Notes under the pieces: model-generated
Database searches by the model: none
Told to the model about the DNA's origin: nothing
The model's input: the letters and a program-made list of their open reading frames with translations, nothing else
Made by a program: the position numbers and the translations under genes
Shown: piece after piece, positions 45,624 through 55,132 of the stretch
Position numbering within the stretch: the stretch's first letter is position 1
Layout: every line of letters starts with the position of its first letter
DNA from: Sulfuricella denitrificans
GTDB lineage: Bacteria; Pseudomonadota; Gammaproteobacteria; Burkholderiales; Sulfuricellaceae
Assembly: GCA_002632355.1 (NCBI GenBank)
Contig: NSJJ01000018.1
Coordinates: forward strand, 1 to 63,962
Length of the DNA: 63,962 nucleotides
Direction: 5' to 3'

Positions 45624-47822
45624 ATGCCCCATATCCTGAAGATTGCTCTCGATATTCCCCTCGACACCCTGTTTGATTACAGGGCAGGCGAGTTAAAAAA
45701 GGAAGATGTCGGCCTTAGGGTGCTGGTCTCTTTCGGGCGTAGAAAAATGGTTGGACTGATTACCGAAATTTCCGGCCACTCCGAGCTTTCTTCAGAGCAA
45801 ATCAAGCCGGTATTGAAAGTGTTCCGGGATACGCCGGCGCTTACGCCCGATATCCTTAAATTGCTGCGGTTTTGCGCCGATTACTATCATCATCCACTGG
45901 GCGAAGTGATTTTTACCGCACTGCCGCAACGCCTGCGCTCCGACCGCGCGGCGTCCTTGCCCAGCCAGATCAGCTACGTTCTGAACGAAGCCGCGCCACA
46001 ACTGGATGAACTGCCTCCGCGCGCTATCGTAAAACGCAAGTTGCTCGCGCAACTGGCCCAGGGCTCACCCGTTACGCGCGAAACCCTGCTCGCACTCTCG
46101 CCGAGCGCAAACAAACAACTCGGGGAAATGCTCGCAAAGGGATGGATCGCCGAGCGGCAGGAAACCTGCCTGAAAAACTTTGCACGAGCCGCATCGGACA
46201 CGATTCCGGAGCCGCTACCCACACTGACCCCGGAACAGGCTGCGGTCATAGACAGCTGCGCCTCTGAACCTTCTGGGTTTTCGGTCTCGCTGCTACTGGG
46301 CATCACCGGAAGCGGCAAAACCGAGGTCTATTTGCGACTGACCGCCAGCCAGCTTGAACAAGGTCGGCAGGTTCTGGTGCTGGTACCTGAAATTAATCTC
46401 ACTCCGCAACTGGAAGCCCGCTTCCAGACGCGCTTTCCAGAACTTACCGTGGTCAGCCTGCACAGCAGTCTCAGCGACAGCGAACGCTTGCACCACTGGC
46501 TCCTGGCGCAATCAGGGCAAGCCCGAGTCGTTCTTGGAACACGGCTTTCGGTGTTTACCCCGTTACCGGAACTTGGACTTATCATCGTCGACGAGGAGCA
46601 TGACAGCTCGTTCAAACAGCAAGACGGATTGCGCTATGGTGCACGCGATATGGCAGTGACACGTGCCAAGCAGAACAACATTCCGATCCTTCTGGGCTCC
46701 GCCACCCCGTCCCTGGAAAGCTACCACAATGCACTGGCCGGACGTTACCACCTGCTACGCCTGACCCGTCGTGCTGTTGAAGACGCGCAACTGCCTGCCA
46801 TCCGTTGCGTGGATATGCGCAACGAAAAGCCGCAGGATGGGCTTTCTGCCACACTGCTCAGGGCGCTGGCCAGGAATCTCGAACTCGGCCATCAAAGTCT
46901 GGTGTTCATCAACCGGCGTGGCTTCGCCCCGGTACTGATGTGCAACCAGTGCGGCTGGCTGGCGCCCTGCCTGCGTTGTGCCAGCCGTCTGGTGGTACAC
47001 CTGCGCGAGCGGCGCCTGCGCTGCCACCATTGTGGACATGAAGAACGCATTCCGCTCAACTGTCCGGGTTGCGGTAATCTGGACCTGGCTCCCTTGGGGC
47101 TGGGCACGCAGCGCCTCGAAGATGCACTGTCGCAACATTTCCCCGCCGCCCGCATCCTGCGCATCGACCGGGACAGCACACGACGCAAGCACGCACTTCG
47201 CGATATGCTGCAGGAAGTCCATGAGGAACGCGTGGATATTTTGGTGGGTACACAAATCCTTGCCAAAGGGCATGATTTCAAGCGCCTCACCCTGGTTGGC
47301 GCGCTCAATGTGGATGGTGCGTTGTACAGTGCCGATTTCCGCGCAGCCGAGCGCCTTTTCGCCCAGCTGATGCAGGTCGCCGGAAGGGCCGGGCGCGCAG
47401 CCGAAGCCGGAACCGTGCTGATCCAGACGCAGTTCCCCGATCACCCCCTGTTCGAGGCCTTGCGCCTCCAGGACTATGAAGCTTTTGCTACCACGCAGCT
47501 GGCAGAGCGCAAGCAGGCCGGTTTTCCGCCCTTTTGCCACCAGGCCCTGTTGCGTGCAGAGGCCTCGCAACTGGAAACAGCACTGTCCTTCCTGCGTCAG
47601 GCAAAAAAAATAGCCGTACCGATTTCTGCTTCGATCACGCTTTATGATCCGGTGCCCGCCTCCATGGCCCGCCTGGCTGGGCGGGAACGCGCCCAGTTAC
47701 TGGTGCAGGCGGATGCGCGCCGTGATTTGCAGCGCTTTCTTCATCACTGGAATGCGGCTCTCGCGGAGCTCAAGGTGCGTCAGGTACGCTGGTCGCTGGA
47801 CGTGGATCCGCTCGATTTCTAG
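45624..47822 (+). CDS. priA: Primosomal helicase PriA
   Basis: 3'-5' helicase that reloads the replisome at stalled forks. The 732 residues have the N-terminal DNA-binding domain and Walker A GITGSGKTE (226-234). They also have DEEH (motif II) and the zinc-binding cysteine array (CNQCGWLAPCLRC and CHHCGHEE...CPGCG), which is unique to PriA. The C-terminal helicase motifs include QVAGRAGRA. It is directly downstream of the DnaA-box cluster, an interesting pairing for a replication-restart protein. Confidence 0.97.
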   Translation: MPHILKIALDIPLDTLFDYRAGELKKEDVGLRVLVSFGRRKMVGLITEISGHSELSSEQIKPVLKVFRDTPALTPDILKLLRFCADYYHHPLGEVIFTALPQRLRSDRAASLPSQISYVLNEAAPQLDELPPRAIVKRKLLAQLAQGSPVTRETLLALSPSANKQLGEMLAKGWIAERQETCLKNFARAASDTIPEPLPTLTPEQAAVIDSCASEPSGFSVSLLLGITGSGKTEVYLRLTASQLEQGRQVLVLVPEINLTPQLEARFQTRFPELTVVSLHSSLSDSERLHHWLLAQSGQARVVLGTRLSVFTPLPELGLIIVDEEHDSSFKQQDGLRYGARDMAVTRAKQNNIPILLGSATPSLESYHNALAGRYHLLRLTRRAVEDAQLPAIRCVDMRNEKPQDGLSATLLRALARNLELGHQSLVFINRRGFAPVLMCNQCGWLAPCLRCASRLVVHLRERRLRCHHCGHEERIPLNCPGCGNLDLAPLGLGTQRLEDALSQHFPAARILRIDRDSTRRKHALRDMLQEVHEERVDILVGTQILAKGHDFKRLTLVGALNVDGALYSADFRAAERLFAQLMQVAGRAGRAAEAGTVLIQTQFPDHPLFEALRLQDYEAFATTQLAERKQAGFPPFCHQALLRAEASQLETALSFLRQAKKIAVPISASITLYDPVPASMARLAGRERAQLLVQADARRDLQRFLHHWNAALAELKVRQVRWSLDVDPLDF

Positions 47823-47881
47823 CCGATGCACACAGAAAGCTTTAGAATACGCGGTTTTAGTGCTTGTCCAGAGAGATCAAG

Positions 47882-49642
47882 TTGAAACAGCATCTGACTG
47901 ATTTATTTACCAAAGCGCTGCAAGCTTTTGCTCCTGAAGCGACTGACGCCAGCATTATTCTCGAGCGCCCCAAGCAGGCGCAGCATGGCGATTACGCCTG
48001 CAACCTGGCAATGCAGCTGGCGCGCACGCTCAAGCGCAATCCTCGTGAAATCGCAAGCGCACTGCTGGACGCGCTTCCCCCTTCGCCCTGGGTCGAGAAA
48101 GCCGAAATCGCCGGCGCCGGTTTCATCAATATCTTCCTCAGCGCAGCATCCAAGCAGCGCATTGTCAGCACGATCCTGCAACAGGGAGCCGAATTTGGCC
48201 AGGGCCAGACGGGGAAAGGCAAAAAAATCCAGGTTGAGTTCGTTTCCGCCAACCCGACCGGACCGCTCCACGTCGGTCATGGCCGCGGTGCCGCTTTCGG
48301 CATGAGCCTGTCCAATGTGCTGGCGGCGGCTGGATTCGAGGTCAGGCGCGAGTACTACATCAACGATGCCGGGCGGCAGATGGATATCCTGGCGCTCTCC
48401 ACCTGGTTGCGTTATCTGGAATTGAACGGCATCAGCGTGCCTTTTCCCACCAATGCCTACCAGGGACAATACGTGCGTGACATGGCAGGAGAAATCAAAC
48501 GCCTGCATGGTGACCGCTACGTTCACCAGCCATGGACCCTGCTGGAAGGTGTGCCGCCACGCTCCACCGAAGACGACCTGAAACAGGACGAGAAGTGGGC
48601 CAAACAGCAAAACGAACTGCATCTCGACGGACTGATCGCCAACGCCAAGAAGCTGCTCGGCGACGACTATGCGTATCTTCATGATTTCGCGCTCACCGAG
48701 CAGCTGGGCGATGGGCGCAATGACCTGATGGAGTTCGGTGTCAGTTTCGATACCTGGTTCTCAGAAAAATCGCTGTTCGATAGCGGGCTGGTGCAGCGCG
48801 CAGTCGAGACCCTGAGCAAGAACGGCCACCTCTACACGCAGGATGGCGCGGTCTGGTTCCGTTCCACGGCCTTTGGCGATGAAAAAGACCGGGTGGTGCA
48901 GCGCGAGAACGGCCAATACACATATTTTGCTTCCGATATCGCCTATCACCTCAACAAATTCGAACGCGGCTTCGACCAGGTCATCAACGTCTGGGGCGCC
49001 GATCATCATGGCTACATTCCGCGCGTCACCGGCGCGCTGAAAGCACTGGGACTGGACGAATCCCGTCTGGAAGTGACGCTGGTGCAATTTGCCGTGCTCT
49101 ACCGTGGGGAAGAGAAAGTTTCCATGTCGACACGCAGTGGCGATTTCGTCACCCTGCGCGAACTTCGCCACGAAGTGGGTAACGATGCCTGCCGTTTTTT
49201 CTACGTGCTGCGTAAAAGCGATCAGCACCTGGATTTTGACCTCGAGCTGGCCAAGTCGCAGAGTAATGACAATCCGGTGTATTACATTCAGTATGCCCAT
49301 GCTCGCATCTGCAGCGTACTTGCACAGTGGGGCGGCGATGTAAACGATCTTGCAGAAGTCGGGCTGACTTGTCTTGACCTGCCGCACGAGCTGACATTAC
49401 TGCAACGCCTGGAAGCCTATCCGGAAACGGTGGAGAGCGCGGCACGTGAATTTGCGCCGCACCACATTGCCTATTACCTCAAGGATTTGGCCGGCGAACT
49501 GCACAGCTACTATAATGCCCAGCAATTCCTGGTCGATGATGAGGCTGTCAAGCTGGCTCGTCTGGCCCTGATTTTTGCAACACGCGAAGTGCTCCGCAAT
49601 GGCCTGAAACTCCTCGGCGTGAGCAGTCCGGAGAAAATGTAG
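47882..49642 (+). CDS. argS: Arginyl-tRNA synthetase
   Basis: Class I aminoacyl-tRNA synthetase. The 586 residues have the HIGH-type motif PTGPLHVGHGRG and the KMSKS-like variant VSMSTRSGDF. The N-terminal tRNA-binding and C-terminal anticodon-binding domains are also present. I choose the TTG at 47882 (LKQHLTDLFTKALQAF) because relatives start here; an earlier in-frame TTG lies at 47864. A GAGAG purine stretch precedes it. The stop overlaps the next gene by 1 nt. Confidence 0.96.
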   Translation: MKQHLTDLFTKALQAFAPEATDASIILERPKQAQHGDYACNLAMQLARTLKRNPREIASALLDALPPSPWVEKAEIAGAGFINIFLSAASKQRIVSTILQQGAEFGQGQTGKGKKIQVEFVSANPTGPLHVGHGRGAAFGMSLSNVLAAAGFEVRREYYINDAGRQMDILALSTWLRYLELNGISVPFPTNAYQGQYVRDMAGEIKRLHGDRYVHQPWTLLEGVPPRSTEDDLKQDEKWAKQQNELHLDGLIANAKKLLGDDYAYLHDFALTEQLGDGRNDLMEFGVSFDTWFSEKSLFDSGLVQRAVETLSKNGHLYTQDGAVWFRSTAFGDEKDRVVQRENGQYTYFASDIAYHLNKFERGFDQVINVWGADHHGYIPRVTGALKALGLDESRLEVTLVQFAVLYRGEEKVSMSTRSGDFVTLRELRHEVGNDACRFFYVLRKSDQHLDFDLELAKSQSNDNPVYYIQYAHARICSVLAQWGGDVNDLAEVGLTCLDLPHELTLLQRLEAYPETVESAAREFAPHHIAYYLKDLAGELHSYYNAQQFLVDDEAVKLARLALIFATREVLRNGLKLLGVSSPEKM

Positions 49643-50238
49643 TGAGCCGCGATTACAAACCCGCCCCCAGGGGCCAAGCAAAAAAATCCGGTAACCCGAT
49701 GCTGGTCGGGATTTTCATCGGGATGTTTATCGGTCTTGCCATCGCACTGGCAGTCGCCATCTTTATCAAGGGGAGTCCGAGTCCGTTTGTAGAGCGCAGC
49801 AAGCCTCAGGAAATCAGCAGCGGCGAGCAGGTCAAGTCCGAGCCTGTTACTAGCGCACAAACGCCCGCCGAGAAACCGAAAAATGCCGATAAGCCGCGCT
49901 TCGATTTTTATACCATTCTGCCCGGTACCGAGGAACCCGTGACCGAAAAGGACATCAAACAGCAGGATCCGGCTAGCGCAGCAAAAAGTCAGTATTTTTT
50001 GCAAGCGGGAGCTTTCCAGAATGAAGCCGATGCCGACAACCTCAAGGCCAAGCTGGCTTTGATGGGAATCGAAGCCAGCATCCAGACCGCTGCCGTGCCT
50101 GACAAGGGCGTATGGCACCGGGTAAGAGTCGGACCATACGATAATGTGGACGACCTGAACAGGGTTCGCGGCACCCTGACGCAAAATGGCATCACCGCAA
50201 GTCTGGTCAAGGTGCATGATCAGGCACCTGTTCACTAG
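49642..50238 (+). CDS. SPOR-domain membrane protein
   Basis: The 198 residues from a GTG start have a basic cytoplasmic N-terminus, one membrane helix (about 19-42), a charged proline-rich linker, and a C-terminal SPOR domain (YFLQAGAFQNEADADNLKAKL ... VRVGPYDN). SPOR domains bind denuded septal peptidoglycan, and the layout is that of FtsN-like division proteins. In betaproteobacteria the argS-SPOR-dsbA order is common. FtsN identity is not certain. Confidence 0.87.
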   Translation: MSRDYKPAPRGQAKKSGNPMLVGIFIGMFIGLAIALAVAIFIKGSPSPFVERSKPQEISSGEQVKSEPVTSAQTPAEKPKNADKPRFDFYTILPGTEEPVTEKDIKQQDPASAAKSQYFLQAGAFQNEADADNLKAKLALMGIEASIQTAAVPDKGVWHRVRVGPYDNVDDLNRVRGTLTQNGITASLVKVHDQAPVH

Positions 50239-50273
50239 TCGTGATTGACTTACAGCTTATTAGGAGATTCTTG

Positions 50274-50930
50274 GTGAAAGATATGAATTTTGCTTTTCTG
50301 CGTTTGATGTTTGTTGCACTGAGCCTTGCTTTTTTGTGGAGTGCGCCAGTTCGGGCGGAGCTTGCACTGGGCAAGCAATACACCCTGGTTTCTCCGGCAC
50401 AGCCGACTGAAACCGGTAAAAATATCGAAGTGCTGGAGTTTTTTTCCTATGCCTGTCCGCATTGCCATGACCTGGAACCGGTATTGAACCCCTGGGCCGG
50501 AAAACTTCCGGGTGATGTCACCTTTCGCCGCCTGCCCGCCGTTTTCAACGACACTTACCTGATCTACGCCAAAATCTTTTATGCTGCCGAAGCCATGGGC
50601 TTGCTTGATAAACTGCATACGCCCATATTTGATGCCATCCACGTGCAGCACCAGAACCTGAGTGTCGAAAAAACCATGCAGGAGTGGATAGGCAAGCAGG
50701 GCGTGGACGGGAAAAAATTTGCCGAAGTCTATAATTCCTTTGCCGTGGTAAACAAGGCCCAGCGGGCTAAACAGCTTACCCGCGCTTATGCCATCATGGG
50801 CGTGCCGACGCTGGTGGTGGAGGGTAAGTATATGACTTCCGCCTCTCAGGCCGGAAGCAACGAAAAGCTGCTGCCAGTGCTGGATGATTTGATCAAGAAA
50901 GTTCGCCAGGATCGCGGCAGCAAGTCCTAG
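50274..50930 (+). CDS. dsbA: Periplasmic thiol:disulfide oxidoreductase DsbA
   Basis: Introduces disulfides into exported proteins. The 218 residues from the GTG at 50274 (AGGAG 7 nt upstream) have a signal peptide with cleavage after VRA (28), the thioredoxin active site CPHC (61-64) in SYACPHCHDLEP, and the cis-proline loop in GVPTLVVEG. An earlier in-frame GTG at 50241 lacks a good ribosome-binding site. The partner DsbB is not in the window. Confidence 0.95.
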   Translation: MKDMNFAFLRLMFVALSLAFLWSAPVRAELALGKQYTLVSPAQPTETGKNIEVLEFFSYACPHCHDLEPVLNPWAGKLPGDVTFRRLPAVFNDTYLIYAKIFYAAEAMGLLDKLHTPIFDAIHVQHQNLSVEKTMQEWIGKQGVDGKKFAEVYNSFAVVNKAQRAKQLTRAYAIMGVPTLVVEGKYMTSASQAGSNEKLLPVLDDLIKKVRQDRGSKS

Positions 50931-50961
50931 GCTGCCTTTGCCATTAGCAGGAACACGCACC

Positions 50962-51600
50962 ATGCCGCTGTCGATCATTCTGGTGGATGACCATCCTCTG
51001 TTTCGCAAGGGGCTGCTTCACCTGTTGGAGAACCGTCCGGAAATTACCGTCTCTGCCCAACTCGCCAACGCGGCCGAAGTGCGCGAATGGCTAAATCAGG
51101 GCGGCCAAGCCGACGTGGCCCTGCTGGACCGCACCCTGGGCGAAGTCGACGGTCTGGAACTGGTTCCGGAGCTTCACCGGCGCAACATCAAAGTCATCAT
51201 GCTGACCATGGCAGAAGAGGATCACGAGATTCGTGACGCGATGGAAAAGGGGGTGGATGGCTATCTGCTCAAGTCGAGCGAACCGGACCAGATCATCCAG
51301 TCCATCGTTGCGGTTTCTCAGGGCAACAGTATTTTCCCGGCGCAGGTCCTGCAAAAAATCGCCCGCGGCGAACTCGGTCCAAGTATCGCCAGCAGGCTTT
51401 CCCATCGTGAACTGGAGATCGTCAGCTATGTTGCGCGAGGCCTGAGCAACCGAGCCATCGGTGATGCGCTGGGCCTCTCCGAGAATACGGTGCGCAATCA
51501 CCTGCGTAGCATCCTTGAAAAACTGGAGTTCGACAATCGGGTGCAGGTCGCGACTTTTGCCCTGGAACATGGCTTGGCAAAACGTTCGGACGGGAGTTGA
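50962..51600 (+). CDS. NarL/FixJ-type response regulator (orphan)
   Basis: The 212 residues have a receiver domain with acidic pair D9-D10, phosphoacceptor D56, T82 and K104. A LuxR-type helix-turn-helix follows (LSHRELEIVSYVARGLSNRAIG). No sensor kinase gene is adjacent, so the input is unknown. The residue after the acceptor Asp is Arg rather than the usual Leu/Val (LLDRTLG). An AGGAA ribosome-binding site supports the ATG at 50962. Confidence 0.9.
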   Translation: MPLSIILVDDHPLFRKGLLHLLENRPEITVSAQLANAAEVREWLNQGGQADVALLDRTLGEVDGLELVPELHRRNIKVIMLTMAEEDHEIRDAMEKGVDGYLLKSSEPDQIIQSIVAVSQGNSIFPAQVLQKIARGELGPSIASRLSHRELEIVSYVARGLSNRAIGDALGLSENTVRNHLRSILEKLEFDNRVQVATFALEHGLAKRSDGS

Positions 51601-51664
51601 TTTGCCGGTAGAAAGGGACTGCTTTGTCTGGTTATAAAGGACTATTCGCGTCAGGATGTTGTGC

Positions 51665-51739
51665 TATACTGGCCTCGCAAGTGTGATGCTTGTTTCTGTT
51701 CAATATATTTGGGCCCCGTTCGCGGGGCCTTTCTTTTTT
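51665..51739 (+). ncRNA. Possible short transcript ending at an intrinsic terminator
   Basis: An extended -10 (TGC then TATACT at 51665-51670) is followed about 40 nt later by a strong terminator with a UUCG loop. No open frame lies between them. A transcript of about 60 nt would result. The terminator may instead simply end the dsbA-regulator transcripts, so this is a weak call. Confidence 0.25.
51712..51739 (+). terminator. Intrinsic terminator with UUCG tetraloop
   Basis: GGCCCCG (51712-51718), loop TTCG, CGGGGCC (51723-51729), followed by a T-rich tract. It ends the argS-SPOR-dsbA-regulator direction and faces the opposing gene at 51755-53476. Confidence 0.9.
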
Positions 51740-51754
51740 CAGTTCCGGGCGCTG

Positions 51755-53476
51755 CTAATGCTTCTTCAAAACCTCGAAACTTGTCCTGAGCCAGTCATCC
51801 CCTTTCTCGATCACGGCACCCAAAGCAATTGAGTAACTGCGGCTGCGTGCGCTTAGCTCAAAACGACGGCCCGGAGCATATTCTGCACTGTCGAGGATCA
51901 GGCTCACGCCGCTCTTGTCCTCATTATTCGCTGCCAGGTACAGGGCGCTGACCGGCAACACGACATCCACTGCATCCACGCCGTCGATAGTGTAACCACT
52001 GTGACGAGGTTTCGTCGCTTTAAGTGTCACGGTCACGGGCTTGCTGGACAATACCTCGATCCCGACTTTGCGCTGGCCGGACTCCAGCAAGGCAAGCTGC
52101 CTCACCACGCCAACCACCCAGTTCTGGCTGCGCTCTGGCCTTAGGCCGACCAGTTTTCCGAGGCGTATCCAGTCTTTTTCGACTGCATCCACTGTCGCTC
52201 CGAATCCCGTCGAGCTTTCATTTTCCATCAGCCAGCGCTCATGATGAGCCCCTGTCTGCAGCGGCTGGACTGTGCCCTGAGATGGCTGTCCCGCCTGTTC
52301 CAGCTTGGCCTGAGTGCGCTGGGTCACGAAGCCATACAGGCGTACGTCAAGCATCTCCTCATAGCTGATTTTGACTTTCTGCTCGTCTTCCTGTTGCGCA
52401 GGGGAAAGCGCCTCGTTGTCCTGCTTGACCATGGCGCAGATTTCAAGGTAATCCTTGATCACGTCAATCAGCTTGACCTTGGTAATCCGCTCCTGCTTCC
52501 GCCTTGCGCGACCCTCTCCGGATGAAGCCCACTGCTGGGCAATGCGGTCAATAAACTCAAGACACGCGGGTAAACGGCAGTCCTCTCCCAGACCCAGTTT
52601 GGCTGGCGCCTCACCGTTCCGAAGCGCTTCCTTAACCTGAGTTACCCGCGCCATTAAGGCGTTGCTGCCCCAGAAGCGCAACATGCCGTCCGATACGGGC
52701 TTGCGCATCCTTCTCGGGCCTTTATCCTCGCCCAGATGGACGCAAAAAACATGTTGCTCCGGGTCATAGGTCCGCTCGAGCTTTATCGTGGCAGCCCAGC
52801 TATCGAGCCATAAATCCACCATTTCGATCTGTTTCGGAAACAGGCTGTTGGTATTGAGCACATCAAGGCACAGCAACTGCTGATATTCCTCGGCGCAGGA
52901 AGAGTTATGCTGGCATTGCGGATAAAGAAGAAAATGCTTGCGGTCAAACTCCTCATACTCCGCCAGACGGTAGAGGTTGTGAACATGTTTCCACAGCTTG
53001 CCGCCGATGGCCTCATAGCGGAAATAACGCCACTTGGCCTGCAACGCAAAGTGGCGGATGGCTCGGGCGGTGATCAAAGGAATTTCGTGCCGGATCTCGC
53101 TATTATTGGGGTCCCCCACATAGGACATGATGAAAATATGGTAAGCCCGCGCCATCTGCCAGTTGAAGGCGAATATCGCATTCCACAGGCGGCTTTCCAT
53201 CTGTCGTGACATGCGGGGGTTGAGAAGATATTGTCGTACCAGGTTGTTCTGCAATTCCTGGGCGCCTTCATCGATATGCATCAATACCTGCAGGCGATCA
53301 AGGCCGGAAAGTTCGGATTTTTCATTAAACTCGCTTAGCGCCTTAATGATTTTTTCATGCGCTGCGAAAGTATCCCCCATGGGCAATTCATGCATCCATA
53401 CAGTTGCCCCCTTGAGATTGCTCAAGAGGTTGGCTGGGGGCGGTTTTTTCCGGCCAAAAGGCAGAAAGTCGAACAT
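51755..53476 (-). CDS. Conserved protein of unknown function, possibly PilZ-like C-terminus
   Basis: About 573 residues from MFDFLPFGRKKPP, with an earlier in-frame ATG 14 codons upstream. No signal peptide or membrane helix is evident, so it is cytoplasmic. The long middle is helical (RQMESRLWNAIFAF and following). The last 150 residues are beta-rich, with an NESSTGFG stretch like the [D/N]xSxxG motif of PilZ domains, a nearby Arg, and a GIEVL-type strand. The full paired-Arg motif of a c-di-GMP-binding PilZ domain is not seen, so binding is uncertain. It is convergent with the regulator gene. Confidence 0.7.
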   Translation of the reverse strand: MFDFLPFGRKKPPPANLLSNLKGATVWMHELPMGDTFAAHEKIIKALSEFNEKSELSGLDRLQVLMHIDEGAQELQNNLVRQYLLNPRMSRQMESRLWNAIFAFNWQMARAYHIFIMSYVGDPNNSEIRHEIPLITARAIRHFALQAKWRYFRYEAIGGKLWKHVHNLYRLAEYEEFDRKHFLLYPQCQHNSSCAEEYQQLLCLDVLNTNSLFPKQIEMVDLWLDSWAATIKLERTYDPEQHVFCVHLGEDKGPRRMRKPVSDGMLRFWGSNALMARVTQVKEALRNGEAPAKLGLGEDCRLPACLEFIDRIAQQWASSGEGRARRKQERITKVKLIDVIKDYLEICAMVKQDNEALSPAQQEDEQKVKISYEEMLDVRLYGFVTQRTQAKLEQAGQPSQGTVQPLQTGAHHERWLMENESSTGFGATVDAVEKDWIRLGKLVGLRPERSQNWVVGVVRQLALLESGQRKVGIEVLSSKPVTVTLKATKPRHSGYTIDGVDAVDVVLPVSALYLAANNEDKSGVSLILDSAEYAPGRRFELSARSRSYSIALGAVIEKGDDWLRTSFEVLKKH

Positions 53477-53657
53477 TCCGGGATTCCGAATAAGGCGAAA
53501 GGCTATATTAAACAGCAATCATCGTGCCAGTTCCAGGCTTATCACACATTAAAGGGCAGCTATTGGCCATTTTGGCCCGGCGGGCGTTTCTTTATCGGCC
53601 TGACAAAGGCAGGTATACTTCCCCGCAGACCAGATTCACGCCTTCGAGGTTTTTCTC

Positions 53658-54587
53658 ATGAATCAACCCAGCTTCAATCCCTTCACTCTCGATAACGACC
53701 ACGATTACCGCAACTGGCGCAGTCGCAAGCTGGAAAATTACCCTGCCACTCTCGCGGACCTTGTCGTGCAGATTGAGGATCCCCGCCGACTGACTCCGGA
53801 CGAGCACGATGTCATACTGGCTCGCTGCCGCAAAGCCAACATGGCGCTTTATGTCAGCCCGCTGGGAAAAGTGGCTGACAAGGAAATCACGCGCCAGCTT
53901 GGCTATCAGTTCGGCCTCGACCATCTGGATCGCAACATGCTGGCCGAAGATGACGGTATCACCTCGCTTGCGGTCCATGCCAGCGGCGAGCACCAGCATT
54001 ACATTCCCTATACCGACCGCCCCATCAAATGGCATACAGACGGTTACTACAACCCTCGCGAGCGTCAGATATGGGGTGTGCAACTGCATTGTGTGTGTAG
54101 CGCGGCGGCTGGTGGCGAGAACGGTTTGCTGGATCATGAAATCGCATACATCCAGCTGCGCGACGCCAACCCGGACTATATTCGTGCCCTGATGGCGCCC
54201 GATGCCATGACCATCCCCGCACGCATGGACGAAGAAGGGATTGCGCGCCCGGACGAAACCGGTCCGGTATTTTCCCTGCACCCTGTCAGCGGCGACCTGC
54301 ACATGCGCTATACCGCCCGGACACGCAGCATCCGCTGGAAAGATACGCCTCAGGTGCGAGCTGCTGTCGCTCACCTCGACCAGTTGCTGAACAGCGATTC
54401 GCCCTATATTTTTCGTGCGCGCCTCGAACCGGGTATGGGCCTGATCAGCAACAACGTGCTGCATGATCGTGCAGCATTCAGCGACGATGAAAACTGTCAG
54501 CGCCTGCTCTACCGTGCCCGTTATTATGACCGCATCAAAGGTACCGAACTGGCCACCGCCTATCCTGTGCAGACCAATAACTCGTGA
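53658..54587 (+). CDS. TauD/TfdA-family 2-oxoglutarate-dependent dioxygenase
   Basis: The 309 residues have the Fe(II) triad motif HTD at 126-128 in KWHTDGYY and a distal His269 in NNVLHDRAAF, with an Arg-rich C-terminus that would bind 2-oxoglutarate. The substrate is unknown; taurine is not supported because no tau transport genes are near. It overlaps the next gene by 4 nt (GTGA), so they are coupled. Confidence 0.85.
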   Translation: MNQPSFNPFTLDNDHDYRNWRSRKLENYPATLADLVVQIEDPRRLTPDEHDVILARCRKANMALYVSPLGKVADKEITRQLGYQFGLDHLDRNMLAEDDGITSLAVHASGEHQHYIPYTDRPIKWHTDGYYNPRERQIWGVQLHCVCSAAAGGENGLLDHEIAYIQLRDANPDYIRALMAPDAMTIPARMDEEGIARPDETGPVFSLHPVSGDLHMRYTARTRSIRWKDTPQVRAAVAHLDQLLNSDSPYIFRARLEPGMGLISNNVLHDRAAFSDDENCQRLLYRARYYDRIKGTELATAYPVQTNNS

Positions 54588-54931
54588 TGGAAATGGGGTT
54601 TGTGTGGCTGGTGCGCCTGATGTTCCTCGGGCTTTTCCTGATGGCAGGCGGAATGTTTTTTCGAGCCTGGGCCATTGCGTGGCGCAAGGACGCTCGCTAC
54701 GTGGCCGACTGGCGCGGCAGAAAAATCGGCTCCGCCAAGACCTGGGCGTCCTTTGTGCTTACAGTCAATCTGCTTTGCGGTGCGAGCCTGCTGGCCGTAG
54801 GAATATCCGTATTGCTGCTGGGTCTGGAACTGGCACTCTGGATGGGCCTCGCCGCCTTTGTCCTGTGGACCTATTATTTCGTACTGCAGCTTGCTTCGCA
54901 GCGGGCAAGGCGACAATCCCCCGACCTCTGA
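54584..54931 (+). CDS. Small membrane protein coupled to the dioxygenase
   Basis: The 115 residues have three hydrophobic segments (about 8-28, 52-82, 84-101) separated by a basic loop (AWRKDARYVADWRGRKIGSAK). I recognise no family. The GTG start overlaps the dioxygenase stop; an ATG follows in the next codon. Confidence 0.65.
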   Translation: MMEMGFVWLVRLMFLGLFLMAGGMFFRAWAIAWRKDARYVADWRGRKIGSAKTWASFVLTVNLLCGASLLAVGISVLLLGLELALWMGLAAFVLWTYYFVLQLASQRARRQSPDL

Positions 54932-54933
54932 TC

Positions 54934-54951
54934 GGCTGATATTAATCAGCC
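54934..54951 (+). repeat. Small hairpin after the membrane protein gene
   Basis: GGCTGAT and ATCAGCC form a perfect 7-bp stem with an ATTA loop just after the stop codon. No T-run follows, so it is at most an mRNA-end stem. Confidence 0.45.
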
Positions 54952-55132
54952 TCTGTATCCGCAAACCAGATTTGCCCGCAAAATTAACGCTGTGGCTGCG
55001 CTCAGCGCCAAAAGAAACATTGCCGCGGGATTATTTTGAGGTGTAGACTCCGTCTCCAAGCTTGCGGTCAACAGCGAGTAGAGAGCAACAATAAAATCGG
55101 TCAAAATCAACTTCATTTCCTGAGGGGGAAAA

